A stretch of DNA of 23,246 nucleotides from Coptodactyla brooksi (Eukaryota > Arthropoda > Insecta > Coleoptera > Scarabaeidae): NCBI GenBank assembly GCA_033557675.1, contig JAWQRM010000393.1, positions 1-23,246 on the forward strand, given 5' to 3'. Shown one piece after another: positions 1-8,839 of this stretch (the stretch's first letter is position 1; every line of letters begins with the position of its first letter). The position numbers and the translations under genes were made by a program. Below the pieces are notes generated by a model that was not told where the DNA came from, ran no database searches, and saw nothing but the letters and a program-made list of their open reading frames with translations.

Positions 1-535
1 GCCGAAAAGGTCATAAGTTGGAACATGATGCTATCAACAATGTCAACACTGTTTTTGTAGAAAGGATGTGACACCCAAAATTGGCGAAGATGCCAGAAAC
101 ACTTGCGCCTCTGCCCAAAATCAAACAACAAACCATTGGAGAATATCATTCCCCATTGGAGAATGTCAACTCTTGGACTCCACAGAACACTCCACGCCGG
201 CCCGCTATCAGTAGAGGCGAGGTGTATCCAAATAAGGGGTATAAAACAAAAGGGCGCCACGTAATTTCTTCTGGAGAATTCTTCTGGAGAAAACAATTAG
301 CAGGAGATGGACGGACTGTAGACACGTCCGTCACGCTGTTGTGGGCTCTTACCCTGTAAAGAGAAGAGGAGATTCCCTTTAGGGGACCTGAGAAAGTGGT
401 GCCATCCTGAAGTAATGCCTCATGGCATTACTTCCGATGGACACTCCGACACTCCAGGAGAACGGCCCTGGGTGCGTAATAGCATTCTCAGACCAAATAA
501 ATAAATAAAATAAAATTAAAAAAAAAACAATTAGC
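1..535 (+). mobile_element. 3' end of a non-LTR retrotransposon with A-rich tail
   Basis: The block is richer in GC than its surroundings and ends in a run of AAATAAATAAAT-type units followed by poly-A at about 496-527. That is the usual 3' terminus of a non-LTR (LINE-like) element copied by target-primed reverse transcription. No reverse transcriptase reading frame remains, so only 3' untranslated sequence seems to be present. A 92-codon open frame at 81-359 shows no family resemblance and is probably chance. The TGGAGAA motif occurs four times between 137 and 290, partly as a tandem duplication of TTCTTCTGGAGAA. An 11-bp perfect hairpin at 409-434 lies close to the tail and could be the 3' stem-loop recognised by the reverse transcriptase. 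The clade cannot be assigned and the 5' boundary is not visible. Confidence 0.55.
409..434. repeat. Perfect 11-bp hairpin near a retrotransposon 3' end
   Basis: GAAGTAATGCC at 409-419 pairs perfectly with GGCATTACTTC at 424-434 around a TCAT loop. It lies about 60 bases before the A-rich tail. Some LINEs carry a conserved 3' stem-loop used for template recognition, so that role is possible, but only the structure is seen. Confidence 0.6.
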
Positions 536-829
536 ATCAAACAATAAAATATTTAACTTTGATCTCGTAATTACAGTGACAAAACTACCAATTAGAAGCT
601 TCAATATCAACATATATCTTACAAATAAGTAAGTACAATAGGTATAAAGGCTATTAAACAATTTAAAAGGAAAATCAACCCAAATAGCTAAAAATAAACT
701 ACCGTAGCTCCCATGTAGTCGTAGACTCAGTTCTTTTCCGGAACCCCACGTAGGGCTACGGTTGGCGTCTCTGGAGATATCAGACTCTCCCAGCGCAGGC
801 AACTTCGTCCTCAACGTCAGATACTGCTT

Positions 830-1610
830 CCGTGTAAGACAAGCACGTTCTATATGTAGAAAATCTCTTCCAGAATAGCACGCTCCTACAGGTAAAAGGA
901 GACGGTTCAAAATGGCTGCATACCCCATCGCGCAACAAAATGATGATGACAAAAAAAAACAACAGCACACCCACGTGTACAAGATGGTAGTGGCAGAAAA
1001 ACCTATGGAGTAAACAGAAAAACGACCACTTATCAACAAAATACATAGACCAACCCCCCGAAGGAAGCTAAATTGCCTCAGAACTTACCTTAAGGTCTCA
1101 ACCTGTCTATCGAAGAAGGAAATAAAACCGTGATCAATCTTCACTTCAGATCAATCCGACACAGACGAATGGACGTCACAAAAGTTCTGAACACAAAATC
1201 AACAGCGAAACCGTCCAAAACTCGTGATAAATACATCTGTTGATCAGCTACGCGCGTTGTCCACCTACCAAAAACAAGATATCGACACTGCCAACCGCAG
1301 ATGACTCTGCAAGACAACAATTTCCAGAAGATGAAACAACCCCAGAGGACAATACGACTCCAAAAGATCAGACGAAAAGGTACAACAACCACTTTTAAAT
1401 AAGACAAACTGCTGCCTAAATTAAATGCGAGAAACAAAAGAACATAAGCTACCGAAGATAAGGCCAAAAGATAACGCCACCTACTAGGCCGTAGCGAAAA
1501 CTCTAATAGCGAAATCCACCTTAGCGACATCGAATTAATACAAAAAACAGTAGGAAAAACACAGATGGACGCTATTCAAAACAAACGACAAAAATGAACC
1601 GTTACAAGGA
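830..1610. repeat. Diverged dispersed repeat, copy 1
   Basis: Parts of this region match 15290-16085 in the same order and orientation. One shared block reads GACAAAAAAAA..CAG.AC.CCC (about 948-972 here, 15372-15394 there), followed by an AAGATGGT.G.GG block (about 981 and 15446). Another shared element is CCGTGATCAA (1128 here, 15958 there). A third runs from CGTAGCG.AAACTC through TAGCGA to GACGCTA and ends near AAAAATGAA.C..TTACA (1490-1605 here, 15985-16080 there). The first copy has about 320 bases between CCGTGATCAA and CGTAGCG that the second lacks. One plus frame at 1132-1400 reads as a hydrophilic, Asp/Thr/Pro-rich stretch broken by two stops, loosely like the N-terminal part of some Jockey-type ORF1 proteins; this is weak. 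Open frames on the minus strand here are not convincing. Confidence 0.45.
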
Positions 1611-2237
1611 TTATAATGGAAAGTTAGCTAATATTAACGATACTGCTTAACAAATCAACAATTTTATGTTTCTAAGCGAGTAAAAGAACATTTTGTTTAT
1701 CAAAAATGAAACCAGACGGATGTGTAATGTTGAGTGAAGAGTAACCTCATAGATCGTGCGAAAAGAACCGCTTTACGATAATAGTTATGCGAGGAAATGA
1801 TTTTTGAAAATGCTATACCAGCTGTCAGGTCCGAATTTCCCATTAGTAAACAATAATGTAGTATTGTGCTTGTATACAATAATCACAAAACTACGTTCAG
1901 AAGATAATGCAAATCCGCATTCCCGCAACAATGATGAAGACTTTATAACAGAAGGGACTAAATATGGTCGCTCTACTAAGTTTAAAGCAGAATCGGTGAA
2001 TAATCCCGATTCTAATGTATTAAATTCTAGCTTCCGAACTCTGTTTAGTTCTTGCTGCATATGGCTTCGCCGAATAGAAGGTATGAATTGATCGAACACG
2101 CCCAAAACACAAACAATGAAAGCAGAATCTCTCTATAATCATTTTTTTTAATATTGCAAGCAAGTGTAGAACGTGCTGTGTTGTACAGTAGTGTAGAATC
2201 CACTATTCTAAATAATTGCAATTATAAATGTATACTA
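1611..2237. other. Unassigned AT-rich spacer
   Basis: Overlapping open frames occur on both strands at about 1785-2105 (95 codons plus, 106 codons minus), but neither resembles a known family and both have unremarkable composition. No RNA gene or repeat is apparent. Confidence 0.4.
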
Positions 2238-2240
2238 TTA

Positions 2241-2880
2241 GGTTGTTCGGAAAGTAATTTCTGTTTTTTTTGTGAAAATGAAAGGCACTTTTCTTAGAGA
2301 GTATAATTGCATATTCACCAACACCTTTTGGTCCAATTTCGTCCTTTTGCCATATTTCTGACAGTAGCATGATTCCATGCTCATAAAACTTCCGATCCTT
2401 GCTGGAAAAACCTGATCCAAGTCACTTTTGACGGCTTCGTTTGAAGTAAAGGTTTTGCCATCTAAAAAATTTTGTAAAGACCGAAACAAGTAATAATCGG
2501 AAGGTGCCAGATCTGGAGAATATAATAAGGTATGGTAGTACACCCCATCCAAGCTGTAAAAGCCGTTTGAGTGAATCACGCAATTTGTCCAGCTGATGAC
2601 GGTATATTTACAATTGATCGGGGTGTTCCCCCAACAATTTTGGAAAGAGCTCCCAAAAATATTGCAATCTTGCGAAAAATGTTGCAAACTTTAAACTGTC
2701 TTAGAATTGATCGTGGTATTCTCTCAAAAATTTTGAAAAGAACTTCCAAAAAGTTAACAAACTTGCACAAAATTTTGCAAACTTTTGCAAAACATGTTGC
2801 AAACCAGTTTTGACACCGGCATTCTGTGAATACATCTTCTCCATACACATCGACTAATATTTTTCTCGCTGAAGGACATT
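2241..2880 (-). pseudogene. Mariner transposase pseudogene (internally deleted)
   Basis: On the minus strand, the N-terminal fragment at about 2880-2790 reads VYGEDVFTE..CQNWFA, the helix-turn-helix region of mariner transposases. The C-terminal fragment at about 2580-2241 reads YSPDLAPSDYYLFRSLQNFL, which holds the third Asp of the mariner D,D34D triad and is followed by the usual LDGK.F.SNEAVKSDLDQ segment. Near the end a frameshift separates this from a second frame reading EIWQKDEIGPKGVGEYA, which matches the expected mariner terminus. The middle of the protein, including the first two catalytic Asp residues, is missing and is partly occupied by two 93-bp repeats. It is non-functional. 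Family assignment to mariner is firm; the subfamily is not certain. Confidence 0.88.
2612..2797. repeat. Two-unit 93-bp tandem duplication inside the mariner
   Basis: Unit one (2612-2704) and unit two (2705-2797) both begin AATTGATCG.GGT.TTC and continue with matching blocks AATTTTG.AAAGA.CT.CCAAAAA and TTGCAAACTTT. The offset is exactly 93 bases (31 codons), so reading phase is kept. In the plus frame both units read IDRG.....IL.R....... In transposase sense (minus) each unit ends in a TPRSI- or IPRSI-like string, which may be a worn remnant of the mariner PRSGRP motif that follows the first DNA-binding region. The duplication would then derive from the transposase gene itself; that is inference. 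Confidence 0.7.
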
Positions 2881-2974
2881 TTTCCTATTTTGTATTATTG
2901 ATAAAAAATCAAAAGTGCCGAAAATGCTGTTTTTGATTTTCCATGTCTCATAAGACACAAAAAGAAAACAATTG

Positions 2975-3007
2975 CACAGAACCGAACAAAATATTTTCGG
3001 TTCTGTG
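2975..3007. repeat. Perfect 12-bp hairpin inside the mariner
   Basis: CACAGAACCGAA (2975-2986) and TTCGGTTCTGTG (2996-3007) are exact complements around a 9-base loop. It lies near the 5' end of the element in transposase sense. One of several such hairpins in the window. Confidence 0.75.
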
Positions 3008-3063
3008 TTAAACTAACACTTCTGCTGCGAAAAAAACGAAATTACTTTCCGAACAACCAAATA

Positions 3064-4386
3064 TATTTTCGGAGTGCAATCAATTCGAAAAATTTATCAG
3101 ACTTCACGACAGAGTACAAGTACACAACAGGTACTTGTGATATATAAAACTTGTCTTGCAGGAGGACATACAATTGTGAGACTTTCAAAGAAGGTGACTC
3201 GAATTTGACCGAATTTTCCACTCTAAACAATCGCATTGTTTCACAGAAAATGTTTTACACGATTTACTGATACTGATACGAACGAATTGCGCTTGATATA
3301 CGATATATTTGTAAATGAAATTAAACCTGACATAAATAGTCCTGGTGCAGACAAAGTCTATAACGCAAATGAAAGCTGATTTAATCTGGAGTTACACTCT
3401 GGCTGAACTTTGTCAGTTGCGAATGCGAAAATAGTAGAAACCATCGTACAGTCATTATAATCAGTTACTAATATCTACACAATTGTGCCAACAATTTCTG
3501 TAATTGAGCATTTAGGTAAATACAGGCTGAACTAACTTCCTCTCATTTCAAAACTTAATTTACGGACGTTCATTTACCAAATACTTCACTGATTATTGGG
3601 GTGGGCACTATGGATATACACCAAAAAAATTCTACCATTAAATTATAATCATTAATTTACCACCAATGGTGTTCGCCAAGGCTTTTCAACGTCTTCGCAT
3701 ATCATTGGTATAATTGGCGGATATATTGTCGAAAAGCTTCATCAATGCACAACCCGTTTTGTATCCGCAAAGATGAAAATTCCGCAGTATAATGTAATAT
3801 TTCAGTATTATGTAACAGATCGACTTCTATGTAAGAAGCTGATCTTTTACAAGTTAACTTTCTTAAATTATAATTACATCACAAGTAAGCAACTCCCTCT
3901 AACCGGAGACATAATAAAATTTTCGAATTAATTGTGGTCCAAAGATATGGTTTACAGTTACAGCGTTTTTTTGTGTGTCTGACTCATAATAAAGCTCCAT
4001 CGAATATGTGCTTGATAATATTCACTCCAAAAATCAAACAAAGTATTCGGTAAATAAACATTCTTGAGTCATGCTATTGAAATGGGTGGTGAACATCCGT
4101 AAATCAAGTTTTCAATACCGGCGTTTGGGCCGATAAAAATACACAATATTCTCTTCTCGGGGAACTCTAGAAACCTACAAAGCTTCAGTAAAATCTGAAA
4201 TTTTCAGTTGCCCCAGTTCCCTTCAGTCAGTCGGTGAGTAGCCAGCACTCGCTGGTATTAGATCCATCAAAGTCACAAGCTACATTATTAAATGGTAAAT
4301 TGCGGGCAGATGTGAGTGATGAAAATATCAAATAGTAGCATTTATTTGAAATAAACTGAGGTGCCGTTTGCTCCTTAATTAATAAC
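3064..4386. other. Unassigned AT-rich DNA
   Basis: No coding frame with family resemblance, tandem array or recognisable element is visible. Stops are frequent in all frames. Confidence 0.5.
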
Positions 4387-4390
4387 TTAA

Positions 4391-4739
4391 GCAGGATAAA
4401 TATTGAATTTTATGAGCAAAAAGTGGACAATTTTTACTATAAAGCTTACCTAACAACTGGAGAAACCTATAAACAAACAAAATACAGCCATCGCAAAGGG
4501 AATTAAAAGCCATATTAAATTGAAATCTAATACTAAGAAATACTTGTTTCGGTGTTTTAGTAGTAGATTTTAATTTTAATATGTTTTTAAATTCTTTCTT
4601 ATCTAATTTCTTAACTTTTATTCTAACAACATGTGGTTGTAGCCCTTGAAGAAACCGCAAATTTTCGGCGAAATATTGGTGTAATAAAAAGGTCAAACAC
4701 TTAACCTTCTTTGCTCATAAAACCCGATATTTATCCTGG
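4391..4739. mobile_element. 349-bp MITE flanked by TTAA (piggyBac-like candidate)
   Basis: The two ends form inverted repeats of about 30 bases that share CAGGATAAATAT, then TTTTATGAGCAAA after a 4-base variable part (left 4392-4420, right 4710-4738 reversed). TTAA lies immediately outside each end (4387-4390 and 4740-4743). TTAA duplication is characteristic of piggyBac-superfamily elements, and the small size with no transposase suggests a non-autonomous derivative. A 105-codon minus-strand open frame almost fills the element but has no family resemblance and is likely a by-product. The inverted repeats and TTAA flanks are seen directly; the superfamily is inferred from the target site only. 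Confidence 0.75.
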
Positions 4740-4743
4740 TTAA

Positions 4744-5480
4744 ATAACATGAACTTTCATCGTACAAGTAACGCACAAGTGACAAATGTGAGCGTTATAC
4801 TAGATGATAAGTTATTATTTGAGAGCTACGTGAAGATGACAGGACTATTTCGATCTTAAAATTTCTTTTATGGAATAAAAGTGTACTTAAAGTAGACCAT
4901 AATTCTTGTCTCAGAGTCATCCATGGTTAGGTTGGGTTAGGTTTAAAAGTGAAAACTTTTGTATGGCCTACAGAACCAGATAATTAGGCGGTAGGACAGA
5001 CATTAGAAAGGATCCAATAAATTGATATTTCTAGTATTTATAGAACAGGCAAGCTGTAGCATCGACTAAATTAGTAAATCCTAGTTCATTAATTTAAATT
5101 TTAGTATTAAAGATACTGAAGATGAACGTTTAATACTCATACATTTGGTGAGTGCAGTGTGCGTCTTTGTTTTTACTACAGCGGATATGATGAATACTGT
5201 GTCGGCTCCTTTCGAAGCCTTCAAATATGCACAGGCAATCAACGTGTTAGCTACATCCGATCGGATACAACTGTACCGAATGGGTTAAACATGTGATTTC
5301 GAAGAATGGGGCAATATTTTTGGTATATTTTTTAAATAACGCTTTTAGAAAAACAAGGGAGCACAGTTTAATCTGCACAATGTTTTGTTCATTTCACTAA
5401 AGTCCCGTTGGTTTCTTTTCGAAATATGGATTTATTATCGTATAATGGACAAAGAATTAATTACTCTATATTCTGTTTAA
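4744..5480. other. Unassigned AT-rich DNA with a TTAGG-like tract
   Basis: Nothing coding is recognised. At 4926-4944 the sequence GGTTAGGTTGGGTTAGGTT resembles the insect telomeric pentamer TTAGG in degenerate form; on the minus strand it would look like the CCTAA-rich tail seen on some insect non-LTR elements, as at 17579. Confidence 0.4.
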
Positions 5481-5572
5481 AGATATCAGCCAATGGTGTG
5501 ACCACTTCGGACGGAAGTTAAGAACAAATAAGGTAGGAGGTAGATGTATAAGCCAGCAAATCCTTTCTGTTG

Positions 5573-5625
5573 TCATTCCCCTGACGAAGGTTTATTAGAT
5601 AAACCGAAACATATGTCGAGAGTGA
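5573..5625 (+). ncRNA. Hammerhead ribozyme motif (type I, Penelope-like)
   Basis: The catalytic core CTGACGA (5581-5587) and GAAA (5606-5609) frame a stem II of seven pairs, GGTTTAT with ATAAACC, closed by a TAG loop. After GAAA comes a minimal stem III (A5609-T5616, C5610-G5615, loop ATAT) leading to the cleavage triplet GTC (5615-5617). The flanking arms TCATTCCC (5573-5580) and GAGAGTGA (5618-5625) form an open stem I with six Watson-Crick pairs, one G-T pair and one A-C mismatch. This is the layout of the small hammerheads reported in Penelope-like retroelements and some insect repeats, in which self-cleavage would occur after C5617. One extra A (5588) between the core and stem II departs from consensus and may weaken activity. 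No Penelope reverse transcriptase or second copy was found nearby, so this is probably a solitary terminal remnant. Confidence 0.72.
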
Positions 5626-5770
5626 GATTTTGAACAATCTTGGTGTGGTTAAGGTGTTTGTTAACTCCAGGAGTAAACACTCTGTTGACTTCTATCCTCA
5701 AAGGTTTAGTTCATTTATTATAAGCAAATATCTGAGTTCTTTATAAAGTTTGAGAAACAATATGAGTAGT

Positions 5771-6350
5771 CCAATACCTCCTCCCAGATCAAGGTCAAGG
5801 GTAAGGTCAGTTCATCTGAGTGAACCTTGACCTTATTCTGGGAGGTGGTTCTGGAATTGGCCAATTTATGGTCACCGACCTTGATTTTGTGCTGGAAAAT
5901 ATACTGACCTTGACCTTGTCATATTGATCTTGACTTTTGGGAGGAGGTTGTTGACTTGGCTTGCTCAGGGTTACCTACCTACACCGACCTTGACCAATCT
6001 CAAAGATCGGCCAATAAGAAAACGGATTTTTCTATGATTTTCATCTTGGCCCTACAATCGTGGATATTTACCCTGCAAAGAATGACAGCACACTGGCGTT
6101 TATATGCTGTTATATACTTTAACCTTATAAGCGAAGATGTTAGCCCCGCAAAGTGTAGAGCATACTGCCAGTATTGACCTGTATACCAGCAGTCATCTAC
6201 AGTAACCTTGCTCGTAACCTTGTGTTGAGAAAAAGCCCTGACCTTGAAGTGTTCAAAGGTCACTTAAGTGACCTTGACTAGCAATTACCTTGAATACTTC
6301 TAAGGTCGTCTCCTAACCTTGAATACTTGTTGAATACCTTGAAAATTGTT
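5771..6350. repeat. Fold-back cluster of TGACCTTGA-type motifs
   Basis: ACCTTGA or its complement occurs about ten times: TCAAGGTCA at 5789, AACCTTGA at 5823, CGACCTTGA at 5876 and 5985, TGACCTTGA at 5905, 6239 and 6269, and degenerate forms at 5911, 6287, 6316 and 6336. The first part folds: CCTCCTCCCAGA then AAGGTCAAGG (about 5778-5801) is complementary to CCTTGACCTTATTCTGGGAGG (about 5825-5845), and a second arm at 5904-5950 repeats the pattern. At 6256-6275 AAGGTCACTTAAGTGACCTT is a perfect palindrome. TCAAGGTCA is the known binding sequence of FTZ-F1/NR5A and ERR-type nuclear receptors. Whether this is a regulatory array or a decayed satellite cannot be told from the sequence. Confidence 0.65.
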
Positions 6351-6744
6351 AGTTTTCGAATAAGTGAGGCAGGACATTTTGTAGACAGCAGAATTAGAGA
6401 GAAAGTAAGTCCTCTACTACAGAATGTAAGCAGTATGCACAGAAGCTCTAAAGTAAATATGGAGTGTTTCACCGTTCATTTTTAAATACCAAGGAGGATG
6501 TGAAAATTAAATCGTTAAACACAAAAAATAAAATTATAACAATGTCAGTGTATACGAAGAATTTATGATGAAATAATTTAAAAAAATGTCAGAATTTCAG
6601 GAACGGGATTCAGGTAAGATGCCTTTAAAGTGTGTTCTGCTTGTTATAGAACAATTTTAACCTGTTTATAGGATGGACTGGTACACATTTTATACATGAA
6701 TTATTAATTATTTAATTAATTATTTTTTATCAGACAAGAAAGTA
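6351..6744. other. Unassigned AT-rich spacer
   Basis: No coding, RNA or repeat feature is recognised between the motif cluster and the SINE remnant. Confidence 0.4.
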
Positions 6745-6890
6745 ATTGACTTCTGAGCAGGATTTGAACTTGCGACCTTTGGTTTCATACCAGACACTTA
6801 CCGCTGAGCTGTTCAGTGGTCTTTCCCACTCTTCAGAAAATCATTCACTTGCTTTTCCCGTTCGAGACCCAAACAAATGCACCTCACCGT
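6745..6890 (-). mobile_element. tRNA-like SINE remnant, copy 1
   Basis: On the minus strand, CAGCTCAGCGG (6811-6801) matches the RNA polymerase III A box, and AAGTTCAAATCC (6770-6759) matches the B box, with tRNA-like spacing of about 35 bases between them. The intervening TGGT..GAAACCAAAG could be a degraded anticodon arm, but a proper 7-base loop and acceptor stem do not form, so this is not a functional tRNA. A similar order of sequences recurs at 8355-8470, including an AGAAAAT segment next to the A-box side. This supports a tRNA-derived SINE family over an isolated tRNA pseudogene. Confidence 0.55.
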
Positions 6891-7100
6891 GTATATTCCA
6901 TAAACGAGTATATTGCACCATGTTTCCTAACATAAGGTATGACCAGTGTAAAAGGATACAAGGGGGTATTTTCTTGTCTAATAAAAAGTAATTAATTACT
7001 TAAAGTCATATTTGGACGAAAAGTTCACGAATTAATAACAATTTCACATGAAAAAATACGTATGCACTTCAGGCGCTTTTTGGGGTAGGACGGAATGGCC

Positions 7101-7640
7101 TTAACATATTCTTAAGAAAGGAATTAATTTTCAATATATGGATTAAAATTATGTGTTTTAATTTGATTTGATCGGATAGGTAGTCACTTTAAAAACATGT
7201 GATAGATAAATTTCGTAAAAATACTGACCATAACATTAACGAACTAAGAGAAATGTGTTAATTTATTTTCAAGCATTCATACTTATAATGAAGTTTATAC
7301 TATATCATAAGCAATGAACATCAGCTTATATAATTTTGAATCGTGTTAAAATTATTCTATCAGTGTCATTCATGTTTTTTTAACGGCTTCCTTTTGAGGT
7401 CTTATACTGACAAAGTATGTTCATCAGAAACCTCCAGATACGTCCACCGGAAAGAAATTACCTCCTCTCATTATAATGTTTTTCTAATTACGTTCGCTGC
7501 AACCATGTAATGTGGACTACTGTAATTGTTATGGAATTCTTTTTATAAGCGATATGTCATTATAACTGTTTGTCCATTTCTTGCTAAATAACGATACACC
7601 GATAAATTTCTTTATCTCTTAAAATATAGACGTGTATTTG
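7101..7640. repeat. ~540-bp dispersed repeat, copy 1
   Basis: This segment matches about 10439-10975 in the same orientation along its whole length, with long identical runs such as CCATAACATTAACGAACTAA, TTCCTTTTGAGGTCTTATAC and GAAACCTCCAGATA. By eye the identity is roughly 80-85% with a few indels, for example about 25 bases around 7516-7545 that are absent from copy 2. No terminal inverted repeats or coding frame are evident. Copy 2 interrupts a mariner leader, so the unit behaves as a mobile or duplicated sequence. Its class is unknown. Confidence 0.85.
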
Positions 7641-8354
7641 TTAGGCATTTTCGATTGTGACTCGAAAACTAAGCAATATATTCGAAATGTTAAAAGGCTA
7701 CTGAAGAATATATGGACAGTTTTTCTAAGAGTTCATGAACATGATACCAGAAAAGTTGAAAAATCGGATTTGATACAGAGCAAGGCAGTGTGGTTCATTT
7801 CTTTTATACTGACGTATTTTATTAACCATAACATACATATAATAAGCTTATCGCTTCAATCGATTGTGGCATGCACAATAATTAGAAATAACTAATGAAA
7901 GCAATATAACTTCTCAGCATAAAGATCGTATTTAATAACAAGTATACTTTAAAAGAAGCAGCACAACAACAAGAGCAAATAATAGAAACTTAAAGCGGAA
8001 ATATAAAAATACCAAAAGGAAATGTTCAAATTCATTGCCCTCTCCATGGAACACTAAACGCTTTTCACACTCTGCTTGCTATTCGCGAGCCAACGGTCAT
8101 CAAACATTTATTGCAGTAGCAATCTCAGGGGAATTCAATTTACAAAACGCACACTACGGAACAAAACTATATATTTCATTAGTGACAGGTAATTCAATAT
8201 CATTTGTTTTTTTTTCTTTTCATTCCGTGCCTGCTTTCTTTTTAAATAAACCGTTACAGGTAATAAAATAACTTTGAAACGACAATTTAACGATCTAAAC
8301 ATTCAATTAACTTTTAAAATAACAGCTTAGAATTAAGAAAATTAAGTTTTCATG
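7641..8354. other. Unassigned AT-rich DNA
   Basis: Two short open frames (7632-7895 and 8035-8271, plus) show no family resemblance. A pyrimidine-rich T tract lies near 8206-8222. No confident feature. Confidence 0.4.
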
Positions 8355-8470
8355 AGGGATGCTGGTTTGGAACTAGCAACCTATTTTAATGAAAGGTGCT
8401 TTTCCTTTGAGGTTTCCCTCCTAACCCCTTAGAAAATTTTCCTCTGAGTTCTCCCAATTTGAAAACTCGA
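8355..8470 (-). mobile_element. tRNA-like SINE remnant, copy 2
   Basis: On the minus strand, GGTTGCTAGTTCCAAACCAGC aligns with GGTCGCAAGTTCAAATCCTGC of the remnant at 6745-6890, covering the B box. An A-box-like AACCTCAAAGG follows at the expected distance, and both copies have AGAAAAT beyond it. The two copies have diverged strongly, so membership of one family is plausible but not certain. Confidence 0.4.
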
Positions 8471-8479
8471 ATACTGTAC

Positions 8480-8839
8480 TTTCTGTAGCGGTTGGAACAC
8501 CGTATTCGGATTTTCTAAGACTGCATTATCAATTAGTAAATCAATTCTGAAGATACCAAATGCATAAACAGTTTTTGTAAAGAATTGCCTAAAAACATTC
8601 ACATCATTTCAATTAGCGCTACCTTACCGATGCTGATCAACTACCAATCCAAGTTCGTCACGAAAACGTGTTTTACTGGACATGAGTACGTCGTTAAGCG
8701 AATTGGTCGACAAGCGAGGAGCCCACGCCGGATATCGTTGTAAAATAGTAAAGTTATAAAAATTATGCAACAAACTTCAAACTTATTCATAAAAACACAT
8801 GCGTATGTACATATTATTATTTGTTTATTTAGTTATCTG
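8480..8839. other. Unassigned spacer
   Basis: No feature is recognised. The slightly GC-richer stretch at 8690-8745 might contain the end of the adjacent Tigger element, but no matching terminal inverted repeat was found on the other side. Confidence 0.3.

Larger units (their letters stand above)
2238..3061 (-). mobile_element. Defective mariner transposon, 824 bp
   Basis: Both ends carry GGTTGTTCGGAAAGTAATTT as inverted repeats (left 2241 onward, right reversed and ending at 3058), extended by about ten bases including a T run. The ends are flanked by TA at 2236-2237 and 3062-3063, the target duplication of mariner/Tc1 elements. Inside, on the minus strand, are an N-terminal fragment and a C-terminal fragment of a mariner transposase. 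At 824 bp the element is about 450 bp shorter than a full mariner, so it has an internal deletion as well as an internal tandem duplication (2612-2797). It cannot encode active transposase, but could have been mobilised in trans while its ends were fresh. Confidence 0.92.

Noticed and set aside
81..359. 92-codon plus-strand open frame
   Set aside because: It lies in retrotransposon 3' untranslated sequence, has internal repeats and shows no family resemblance.
488..1039. 183-codon minus-strand open frame rich in Phe, Leu and Cys
   Set aside because: Hydrophobic bias follows from A-rich sequence on the plus strand; it crosses a retroelement tail and has no recognisable domain.
4379..4696. 105-codon minus-strand open frame
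   Set aside because: It coincides with the MITE and starts in its terminal repeat; no similarity to a transposase.
4926..4944. True interstitial telomeric array
   Set aside because: Only about two good TTAGG units with mismatches; too short to separate from a retroelement tail or chance.
6745..6830. Functional tRNA gene on the minus strand
   Set aside because: A and B boxes fit, but no acceptor stem or proper anticodon loop forms.
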